From positions 1 through 15,220 of the forward strand of contig MGMW01000051.1 in assembly GCA_001795035.1 (NCBI GenBank): a stretch of 15,220 nucleotides of DNA, given 5' to 3'. The translations under genes and the position numbers were made by a program. Position 1 is the stretch's first letter; each line of letters opens with the position of its first letter. Below the pieces are notes generated by a model. That model did not search any database, was not told the DNA's origin, and saw nothing but the letters and a program-made list of their open reading frames with translations. Shown one piece after another: positions 6,922-13,236 of this stretch. The DNA comes from Chloroflexi bacterium RBG_13_53_26 (lineage in GTDB: Bacteria > Chloroflexota > Dehalococcoidia > UBA2247 > RBG-13-53-26).

Positions 6922-8033
6922 TTTATCGGGTTCCCTTCGTGAATTACCCCGCCCACTATCGGCAAATGGAGAGCGAGATAGATGCTGCAATAAAAGAGGT
7001 GTTGTCTAAAGGCGATCTCATTCTCCGTCACCACGTGCAAGATTTTGAAAGTGGAGTAGCTTCCTTCCTGGGAGTGAGGTATGCGGTGGGTGTCAGTAGT
7101 GGCACGGATGCCATGATCCTTTCTCTGCATGCCGCGGGAATAGGGCAAGGCGATGAGATTATCACTGTTGCTCATACCTTCGTGGCTACGATAGAGGCTA
7201 TCGTCCACTGTGGTGCCGTGCCAGTCCTGGTGGATATTGGAGAGGATTTTAATATGGATGTGGATGAACTGGAACGGGCGATCTCTCCTCGAACTCGAGC
7301 GATTATTCCTGTCCATCTTAATGGCCGCCTTTGTGATATGCAGAAGCTTATGGCAATAGCTCAGGCACACAATTTAGTCGTGATTGAGGACGCTGCTCAG
7401 GCATTAGGCGCATCATTTGATGGGAAGAAGGGTGGCTCCTTTGGTTTGGCAGGCTGTTTCAGCTTCTATCCGGCAAAACTCCTTGGAGCGGCTGGCGACG
7501 CAGGTTTAGTATGTACAAACGATGAGGGTTTTGCTGAGAAGATACGGCTTTTGAGAGATCACGGGCGCCCCAGCACTGATAAGACCAAACATGTGTGCTA
7601 TGGTTTTACAGGTAGACTGGATAATCTTCAGGCTGCCATTCTGGATGTGAAGTTTAAGTATGTACCAAGCTGGATTCAGAGAAGGCGAGAGATCGCTAGC
7701 CTCTATGAGAGAGGTCTGGTTAATATCCCTGGCGTAAAACTGCCACTGCCACCATCATCGAATGGACGTTTCTTCGACGTTTACCAGAACTATGTCCTGC
7801 GAGTTTCAGAAAGGGATAAGCTTGTGCCTCATTTGAGAGAGAAGGGAATTGAGACGATTGTCTCCAATCCAATCCCGGTGCATCATCAACAGGCTCTGGG
7901 GCTTTCACATTTTCATCTTCCCAGGACGGAGCAGTTTGCAAAGAAGGTTATCTCCATTCCCCTGATACCCGAGATGAGCGATGAGCAAGCGGAATACGTG
8001 ATTCAGACAATCCGTAGTTTCTATGTGGGTTAG
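6918..8033 (+). CDS. DegT/DnrJ/EryC1/StrS sugar aminotransferase
   Basis: 371 residues of the PLP-dependent sugar aminotransferase family. Seen: VSSGTDAMILSL (59-70, phosphate-binding loop), VPVLVDI (101-107), IIPVHLNG (129-136), IEDAAQALGA (156-165, Asp158 pairs with the PLP ring nitrogen), SFYPAKLLGAAGDAG (182-196, with Lys187 as the expected PLP lysine), RLDNLQAAIL, and a C-terminal IPVHHQQALG. Family role: it transfers an amino group, generally from glutamate, to a keto sugar nucleotide. By eye the sequence resembles the 3-aminotransferase branch (WbpE, QdtB/FdtB, DesV) more than the PglE 4-aminotransferases, but this needs a tree. The start is ATG 6918, inside an ATGA overlap with the transketolase stop, and has the best Shine-Dalgarno in the window (AGGAGGGAG, 6901-6909). 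A keto-sugar source is encoded further downstream (dehydratase at 9166). Confidence 0.95.
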   Translation: MIYRVPFVNYPAHYRQMESEIDAAIKEVLSKGDLILRHHVQDFESGVASFLGVRYAVGVSSGTDAMILSLHAAGIGQGDEIITVAHTFVATIEAIVHCGAVPVLVDIGEDFNMDVDELERAISPRTRAIIPVHLNGRLCDMQKLMAIAQAHNLVVIEDAAQALGASFDGKKGGSFGLAGCFSFYPAKLLGAAGDAGLVCTNDEGFAEKIRLLRDHGRPSTDKTKHVCYGFTGRLDNLQAAILDVKFKYVPSWIQRRREIASLYERGLVNIPGVKLPLPPSSNGRFFDVYQNYVLRVSERDKLVPHLREKGIETIVSNPIPVHHQQALGLSHFHLPRTEQFAKKVISIPLIPEMSDEQAEYVIQTIRSFYVG

Positions 8034-8055
8034 TGCTTTCTGCCATGAGGTTGAG

Positions 8056-8832
8056 ATGAAGGTTGACTATACTACTGTTACTGAGATACCGGGTGTAAAG
8101 GCGTCGAAGGAACAACTGGCCAGGTTTTACCAGCGCTATCGTTTTGCACTGCAGCTATGCCAGAGGAAGCAGGTGTTGGAAGTGGCGTGTGGTGCCGGTC
8201 AGGGTTTGGGCTATATGGCAAAGGTTGCGGGGAGGGTGGTGGGTGGGGATATCGATGCCAACAATCTGAAATTTGCCCAAAGGCACTATGCTGGAAGGGC
8301 CAATATTGAGCTACGATTGTTGGATGCTCATGGATTGCCTTTTGAGGACAGAACTTTTGATGTGGTGATATTATACGAGGCCATCTACTACTTGGCTCAG
8401 CCTGAGAAGTTTGTCGATGAGGCTCGTCGTGTTTTGAGAAAGGGTGGGACGCTTATTGTTTGTACGGTCAACAAGGAGTGGCCTGATTTTAATCCTTCAC
8501 CATACAGTACCAGGTATCTTTCTGGTCAAGAGCTTCACCAACTGCTGGGTGAACGGTTCCCCGATGTGCAGTTGTATGGAGCATTCCGAGTTACCGCTGG
8601 CTCTCTGAAAGATAGAATTACGTCTTCCGTGAAAAGAATAGCGATTGCTCTTCATATAGTGCCTAAAACGATGAAAAGTAAGGAACTCTTTAAGAGGATA
8701 TTTTTTGGCAAGTTGATTTCTTTGCCCGCCGAGGTAGAGGATGGCATGGCGGAATACTGCGAGCCTGTGCCTATCGCCATTGATTCACCTAGTTTCGAAT
8801 ATAAGGTTCTATTTGCTGTAGCCCGTGATTGA
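8056..8832 (+). CDS. class I SAM-dependent methyltransferase (second)
   Basis: 258 residues from ATG 8056, which has GAGG at 8047-8050. An in-frame ATG at 8023 overlaps the aminotransferase end but lacks a ribosome-binding site. Fold markers: VLEVACGAGQG (40-50, motif I), GGDIDANNL (63-71, with Asp65 at the ribose-binding position), RLLDAHGLPFED (87-98), FDVVILYEAIYYL (101-113), and RKGGTLIVCTVN (128-139). This is the Methyltransf_11 type, SAM-dependent. The C-terminal half (about 140-258) is variable and probably forms the acceptor pocket. It is not obviously similar to the first methyltransferase at 3723 outside the core motifs. It is the last gene of the tight operon and follows the aminotransferase by 22 bases, so a substrate made by that enzyme (for example an amino or deoxy sugar) is plausible but unproven. 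Confidence 0.87.
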   Translation: MKVDYTTVTEIPGVKASKEQLARFYQRYRFALQLCQRKQVLEVACGAGQGLGYMAKVAGRVVGGDIDANNLKFAQRHYAGRANIELRLLDAHGLPFEDRTFDVVILYEAIYYLAQPEKFVDEARRVLRKGGTLIVCTVNKEWPDFNPSPYSTRYLSGQELHQLLGERFPDVQLYGAFRVTAGSLKDRITSSVKRIAIALHIVPKTMKSKELFKRIFFGKLISLPAEVEDGMAEYCEPVPIAIDSPSFEYKVLFAVARD

Positions 8833-9165
8833 TGAGGAGCTGTTGTTGCTTAGTGATATATGCATCAATAGCCTGTTCAGATCTTTTCGGTTAGCTGCGT
8901 ACGTCACACTCCAGTAAACGCCGATAAGGTGTCCTGGCAGTTCATGCATCTTGGAACACAACCGACCACTGCCCCCCTTTGCACAATACCACCTTCGGTC
9001 ATCGGTATTACTCAATTCGGGCAATTGCCACCGTTTCTTTTGGTGTAGTAAGGTTGAAGCATCTCTGCTAAGAACGATGCAGGTGGACTATCTAGCTGTT
9101 GGTTAATGCTGTTGGACTCCAAACTTGAGTTGAGAATTGTCATCTGAGTCTAGTATAAGCAGCTA
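8833..9165 (+). other. 333-base intergenic gap between the operon and the dehydratase gene
   Basis: I see no convincing gene here. A short reverse frame covers 8809-9024, but its product matches nothing I know and its composition is not gene-like. The stretch separates the ten-gene operon from the dehydratase. It holds an 8-base direct repeat GCTGTTGG (9095-9102 and 9108-9115) just upstream of a possible promoter, and a small inverted repeat CAATT/AATTG (9013-9017 and 9023-9027). No strong intrinsic terminator with a T-run is seen after the operon. No tRNA or CRISPR pattern is seen. Confidence 0.5.
9130..9159 (+). promoter_or_regulatory. possible sigma-70-type promoter for the dehydratase gene
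   Basis: TTGAGA (9130-9135), an 18-base spacer, then TATAAG (9154-9159); each box matches five of six consensus bases. The expected transcription start is at or within a few bases of the ATG at 9166. An mRNA from here would have almost no 5' leader, consistent with the lack of a Shine-Dalgarno before that ATG. Prediction from sequence only. Confidence 0.35.
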
Positions 9166-11046
9166 ATGAAAACCGCGGTGCGCGATGTCCGGATGCATGC
9201 TCTCTGCGGCGTTGAGGGGATACTCGTAGCTGCAGCTACTGCTGCAGCTTTTTTTGTGCGTTTTCCGGCCTCTGAAGTAGCCGAGAACCTGGCGCGATTC
9301 TATTGGGTGGTGCCTCTGAGTGTTGCCACTCGTATGGCCTCTTTCTGGTTCCTGGGCCTCTATAACTGGGTGTGGTATTACTTTGGAATGAGAGAGGTGT
9401 TGCGGCTGGCTGTAGCCATAGTCCTATCTTCAGCCTTACTGACAGCAGTTGTGCTGCCATTGAGCGGGTATTCTTTCCCTGAGACGTTGCTGGTGGTGGA
9501 CTGGTTGCTGGTGGCTGCTGTAGTGGTGGGAGAACGGTTCTCGATCAGGTTGGTGCGAGAGGGTCGGGTGAAGCTGCTGGGAGGTCACGAGGATGAGAAA
9601 GACAGGAAAAGGGTTTTGGTGGTTGGCGCTGGCGATGCAGCCGAAACAATAATCCGGGAGATGTATGGTAGCGGTAACGGTGATAGTAATGGAAGATCTG
9701 GTCTTCTGGCTGTGGGTTGTGTGGATGATGATTTGAGGAGGATGGGACGAAGGGTGCATCAGGTGCCGGTGCTGGGAACTACAGAGGATATTCCTCGGAT
9801 AGTGCAGGAGCACAACGTGAAGGAGGTAATTATTGCTGTACCTTCTGCCTCTGGTGAGGTGATGCAGCGCGTTGTCAGGCGATGTGAAGACAGCGGAGCC
9901 AGGTTCAGAACCCTTCCTACGTTAGGAGAACTCATCGACGGGAAGGTGAGCATCAATCGGATAAGAGAGGTGGAGATCGAAGACCTTCTGGGGAGGGAGG
10001 AGAATCACCTTGATCTGGATCAGGCTTGTGCCTATCTGCAGGGAGAAAGCGTGTTGGTTACCGGCGCTGGTGGTTCCATTGGTTCAGAGCTCTGCCGACA
10101 GATAGCTGCCCTCAAGCCAGGGCTCCTTATTATGTTTGACTGGTCAGAGAACAGTGTCTATGAGGTAGACCTGGAAATGCGTCGCCGGTTCCCAGCTTTG
10201 GGCATAGAGGGAATAGTAGGCAGCGTCCGGGATGTGGCGAAGGTGAAGCAAGTAATGGAGCGCTATCACCCCGGCGCTGTTTTCCACGCTGCGGCTCATA
10301 AGCATGTTCCTATGATGGAGGTGAATCCCGATGAGGCGGTGCTGAACAACATTCTGGGCACCAGGGTTTTGGCTGATGCCGCGGAGGAATATGGTGTGGG
10401 AAGGTTTGTGTCTGTTTCCACCGATAAGGCGGTGAGGCCTGCCAGTATCATGGGAGCCACCAAGCAGGTGGTGGAGAGGATGCTCCTGACCAGGGGCTCA
10501 ACGGGCAAGACCAGGTTCATGATAGTGAGATTCGGCAATGTGCTGGGGAGCAATGCCAGCGTTATTCCGTTATTTAAGAAGCAGATTGCACAAGGGGGAC
10601 CGGTTACAGTGACCCATCCGCAGATGACACGCTATTTCATGACCATATCTGAAGCGGCCCAGTTGATTATTCGAGCCAGTGGCATAGGTCACGGAGGGGA
10701 GATTTTCATTCTTGAGATGGGCCGTCCGGTGAATATCACCGATTTGGCCAGGCGAATGATCAAACTCTCTGGATTTGAGGGGAAGGGCATAGAGATCAAG
10801 TTCATTGGTGTCAGGAGGGGCGAGAAGCTGCATGAAAAACTGGTGGGGCCTGACGAGGAGCTGCTTACAACCCCCGACAAGAAGATTTCGATTGCCAAGC
10901 CCTGGCGAGTGGACACCAATGGGTGGGCCAAGGGGGTGGATGAGCTGATAGATCTGGCGGCAAACAGGGATAACCGGGGGCTAAAGAGTAAGCTAATGGA
11001 GCTGGTGCCCACATTCCAACCTTCTGAAGAATTGCAGGGCGGGTGA
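9166..11046 (+). CDS. membrane-anchored NDP-sugar 4,6-dehydratase (FlaA1/CapD/WbpM/PglF family)
   Basis: 626 residues, the normal length for the long membrane form. There are four hydrophobic segments (about 14-32, 47-66, 77-98, 105-123), a first Rossmann domain with VLVVGAGDAAE (150-160), and a C-terminal SDR domain. In the SDR domain are TGAGGSIG (299-306, NAD(P) binding), AAAHKHVPMME (375-385), STDKAV (418-423), and Met429-x3-Lys433 where ordinary SDRs have Tyr-x3-Lys. That Tyr-to-Met change is a known hallmark of the WbpM/PglF group, so it is not damage. Family reaction: UDP-GlcNAc to UDP-4-keto-6-deoxy-HexNAc, the entry to QuiNAc, FucNAc and bacillosamine-type sugars. No Shine-Dalgarno precedes ATG 9166. 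It is separated from the main operon by 333 bases, but its product would suit the upstream aminotransferase and phosphoglycosyl transferase. Confidence 0.95.
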   Translation: MKTAVRDVRMHALCGVEGILVAAATAAAFFVRFPASEVAENLARFYWVVPLSVATRMASFWFLGLYNWVWYYFGMREVLRLAVAIVLSSALLTAVVLPLSGYSFPETLLVVDWLLVAAVVVGERFSIRLVREGRVKLLGGHEDEKDRKRVLVVGAGDAAETIIREMYGSGNGDSNGRSGLLAVGCVDDDLRRMGRRVHQVPVLGTTEDIPRIVQEHNVKEVIIAVPSASGEVMQRVVRRCEDSGARFRTLPTLGELIDGKVSINRIREVEIEDLLGREENHLDLDQACAYLQGESVLVTGAGGSIGSELCRQIAALKPGLLIMFDWSENSVYEVDLEMRRRFPALGIEGIVGSVRDVAKVKQVMERYHPGAVFHAAAHKHVPMMEVNPDEAVLNNILGTRVLADAAEEYGVGRFVSVSTDKAVRPASIMGATKQVVERMLLTRGSTGKTRFMIVRFGNVLGSNASVIPLFKKQIAQGGPVTVTHPQMTRYFMTISEAAQLIIRASGIGHGGEIFILEMGRPVNITDLARRMIKLSGFEGKGIEIKFIGVRRGEKLHEKLVGPDEELLTTPDKKISIAKPWRVDTNGWAKGVDELIDLAANRDNRGLKSKLMELVPTFQPSEELQGG

Positions 11047-11071
11047 ACGGGAGATAGGATAATACGCTAGA

Positions 11072-11479
11072 GTGAGAAAGGCGGTTGTTCTTTACGCGCT
11101 TCCGGCAGTTGCCTGGATGGGGGCTATTTTCTACTGGTCCTCTCTGCAGGAAGCAGAGACACCTTTGCGGGAGGTAGTGCCCGATTATGTAGCCCATGCC
11201 GCAGTCTATCTTGTCTTGGCTTTTTTCCTCTTTATTTTCTTGCACCGGGTCCACGAACGAGGACTGGCTGTTACTTTCTGCATAGCTTTGATCATCGGGG
11301 CGTTGTATGCCCTTAGCGATGAGTGGCACCAGTCATATGTGCCTACGAGAAGCTGCTCCGCCTGGGATTTCCTGGCTGACATAGTAGGAATGACAATATG
11401 CTTTCTGCTACTGGCGGCCGTGCGACAGGCAGGCAGCATGGGACAAAGGTCATATGCTCGGCTGGCGGGAAGACTGTAG
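11072..11479 (+). CDS. VanZ-like small membrane protein
   Basis: 135 residues with four hydrophobic segments (about 5-22, 42-58, 66-82, 102-118). The family signature is DEWHQSYVPTR (83-93) followed by WDFLADIVG (98-106), together with HAAVYLVLAFFLF after the first loop. VanZ-like proteins are small integral membrane proteins. VanZ itself gives low-level teicoplanin resistance by an unclear mechanism, and relatives often lie near exopolysaccharide or exosortase genes with no known activity. The start is GTG 11072 with a weak AGGAT about ten bases upstream. It follows the dehydratase by 25 bases, so co-transcription is likely. Membrane location is well supported; function is unknown, and antibiotic resistance should not be assumed. 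Confidence 0.85.
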   Translation: MRKAVVLYALPAVAWMGAIFYWSSLQEAETPLREVVPDYVAHAAVYLVLAFFLFIFLHRVHERGLAVTFCIALIIGALYALSDEWHQSYVPTRSCSAWDFLADIVGMTICFLLLAAVRQAGSMGQRSYARLAGRL

Positions 11480-11590
11480 AGTGGGTGAGCGAGTCAAGCT
11501 CCATCGCATATTTATCTGTTGTTATTTCATGGAAGCTGTAGTTCAGCATCATACCCGCGCAATCAAGAATTTGAGGTTGAGGGGCAAGAT

Positions 11591-12982
11591 TTGACCGTGA
11601 GATGCATAGATATCACTCCCGCAAATACCGATTTCGTGATCCTCTCCTTTGAAGGTCCGGATGGCTATTCTATGGCGGGTGGTTTGGGCGTACGGGTGAA
11701 CAAGCTCTCGGCCACCCTGGCGACCATGGGCTTCACCACGCATCTTTTCTTCGTCGGCGATCCGTATGCTCAGGAGGAGGAACTGTCATACCATGGTAAG
11801 CTCATCCTGCACCGCTGGTGTCAGTGGATCAGCAGGTATCATCCCAATGGTGTCTACGACGGGGAAGAAGGGAAGCTCCGCGATTTCAACGAGTCCATCC
11901 CCCGGTTTGTGAAAGACTGTATTGTGAAACCGTCGGTGGCGAAGGGAAGGCTGGTAGTGATTCTTGGTGAGGAGTGGCATACGACAGAGGCTATGTGCCG
12001 TCTCAGCGATGCGCTCTATTATGACGGCCTGAGAGATAGAGCAGTGCTGTTCTGGAACGCTAACAATACCTTCTCCTTTCACCGCATCAACTGGAGTAGA
12101 CTGAACTTCACCACCACCATCACCACGGTGAGCCGGTACATGAAGCATATTATGTGGGATATGGGGTTGAATCCGCTGGTGATTCCCAATGGGATACCGA
12201 GACAACTGCTGCGCAAGGTGAAACCCAGCCTGGTTGACAACGTGAGAAAGGCAGTTGGAGCCGAGATCCTGTTGTGCAAAGTGGCCCGCTGGGACCCGGA
12301 CAAGCGCTGGCAGCAGGCTATTGAAGCAACCGCCAAACTCAAGGAGAGAGGATGTAAGACAACGTTGCTGGCCAGAGGCGGCATAGAGCATCACGGTCAG
12401 GAGGTGATCGACAAAGCCCGCTCCCTCGGCCTAGTGGTCAGGGAGGCAAATGCCCGCCAGCGCTCTTACTATGGGTATGTGGAGTCACTACATGAGGCTA
12501 GCCCTGCTGACGTTATTGATATCAAGTTTCAGTTACCTCCAGATTTCCTGGAAGTGCTTTACTGTGCGGCCGACGGCGTGCTGGCTAACAGCGGGCGGGA
12601 GCCCTTCGGGTTGGTTGGGCTTGAGGCGATGGCGGCTGGCGGGATTGTGCTCACGGGGTGCACGGGAGAGGACTATGCCATCCCCTTTGTCAATGCCTTT
12701 GTGCTGGAGACGGCTGACCCCATGGAGATAGTCAATAGCGTTCTCTATATACAGGATAGCCCTGAGGAGGGCCTCAGAATGCGTTGCGCGGCGAAGTGCA
12801 CTGCCGCTCAGTTCACCTGGGAGTCGGCTGTGCAGAATCTGATCACCAAGCTGGAGAATCAGGCCAGGATACAGGGTGCTCTGAAGGATAAGCCTGTGCC
12901 CTATGAGTCACCCTTTGAGCCGTCGAAGGTGCCTCCTGAACTGTCCCCGACCGTAATGAAAGAAGCCGCCTCATGCCGATGA
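11591..12982 (+). CDS. GT-B glycosyltransferase resembling glycogen/starch synthases
   Basis: About 463 residues. The start is uncertain: TTG 11591 has GAGGGG (11579-11584) at a good distance, GTG 11597 is next, and the frame is open back to a TTG at 11519. The N-terminus has ILSFEGPDGYSMAGGLGVRV, whose A-G-G-L-G loop (about 29-33) matches the donor-binding K-x-G-G-L-like loop of GT5/GT4 glucan synthases. Then come LGEEWHTTEAM, WNANNTFSFHRINW, VIPNGIP, VARWDPDKRW, and NSGREPFGLVGLEAMAAGG, with an intact E-x7-E (Glu337, Glu345). Family role: transfer from an NDP-sugar, possibly ADP- or UDP-glucose, to a growing glycan. The stop is followed at once by a hairpin and then by an alpha-glucan phosphorylase gene, which supports a role in storage-glucan metabolism. 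It could instead be another GT4 of the polysaccharide locus. Confidence 0.85.
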   Translation: MTVRCIDITPANTDFVILSFEGPDGYSMAGGLGVRVNKLSATLATMGFTTHLFFVGDPYAQEEELSYHGKLILHRWCQWISRYHPNGVYDGEEGKLRDFNESIPRFVKDCIVKPSVAKGRLVVILGEEWHTTEAMCRLSDALYYDGLRDRAVLFWNANNTFSFHRINWSRLNFTTTITTVSRYMKHIMWDMGLNPLVIPNGIPRQLLRKVKPSLVDNVRKAVGAEILLCKVARWDPDKRWQQAIEATAKLKERGCKTTLLARGGIEHHGQEVIDKARSLGLVVREANARQRSYYGYVESLHEASPADVIDIKFQLPPDFLEVLYCAADGVLANSGREPFGLVGLEAMAAGGIVLTGCTGEDYAIPFVNAFVLETADPMEIVNSVLYIQDSPEEGLRMRCAAKCTAAQFTWESAVQNLITKLENQARIQGALKDKPVPYESPFEPSKVPPELSPTVMKEAASCR

Positions 12983-13000
12983 CCCTGCAAGACTGCAGGG
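12983..13000 (+). terminator. perfect hairpin directly after the GT stop, possible terminator
   Basis: CCCTGCA, a 4-base loop AGAC, then TGCAGGG: a seven-base-pair perfect stem beginning on the base after the TGA at 12980-12982. No T-run follows (the next bases are GTGTCC), so intrinsic termination would be weak. It could instead stabilise the mRNA 3' end or act with Rho. Confidence 0.35.
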
Positions 13001-13062
13001 GTGTCCTTCACAAACTGAGCCTCTCCCCTATAGTGCTGTTACCTGCTCTTCAGCTAATGGTC

Positions 13063-13092
13063 TTGCCATTCGTATCGGCTTCTACCTATAAT
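13063..13092 (+). promoter_or_regulatory. near-consensus sigma-70-type promoter for the alpha-glucan phosphorylase gene
   Basis: TTGCCA (13063-13068; five of six to TTGACA), an 18-base spacer, then a perfect TATAAT (13087-13092). It is the best promoter-like match I noticed in the window and lies in the only sizeable gap before the phosphorylase. Transcription would start near 13099, giving a leader of about 137 bases. Placement after a hairpin and before a new gene supports the call, but it is unverified. Confidence 0.55.
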
Positions 13093-13099
13093 GCAGACT

Positions 13100-13236
13100 A
13101 GGTGCTAATCCCGAAAACGGTGACTCGAGGATGATTTCACCTTGCCCGGGGAGAAGGTAGAGACTGCCCTGATTGGGCTGACTGAGGTTGGGACAGGCGC
13201 ATAACATCAGAATCGGAGTGTTGAGACGCCAAAGAT
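13100..13236 (+). promoter_or_regulatory. presumed 5' leader of the phosphorylase mRNA
   Basis: If the upstream promoter is real, this is an untranslated leader. It contains two short inverted repeats: ACCTT/AAGGT (13139-13143 with 13154-13158) and GCCC/GGGC (13166-13169 with 13175-13178). No recognised riboswitch class is apparent. A Shine-Dalgarno near ATG 13237 is poor (GGAG at 13215-13218 is too far away). A stretch from 13124 to a TAA just after 13200 is open in one frame but has no good start. Confidence 0.3.

Noticed and set aside
8809..9024. Reverse open frame in the 8833-9165 gap, considered as a transposase or small-gene remnant
   Set aside because: 71 codons with no motif I recognise, no inverted repeat ends, and it overlaps the end of the methyltransferase gene.
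10420..10480. Loss of the catalytic Tyr of the SDR domain in the dehydratase, considered as inactivation
   Set aside because: Met in place of Tyr (M429-x3-K433) is typical of the active WbpM/PglF/FlaA1 group.
11072..11479. VanZ-like gene considered as a glycopeptide-resistance determinant
   Set aside because: No other van genes are present, and VanZ-like proteins are widespread in non-resistant bacteria.
11786..12394. 202-codon reverse open frame
   Set aside because: It is a shadow of the GT-B gene; no known domain, and every flanking gene is on the + strand.
13124..13204. Short in-frame coding-like stretch before glgP, considered as a small leader peptide
   Set aside because: A stop immediately precedes it and there is no ATG or GTG start with a ribosome-binding site.
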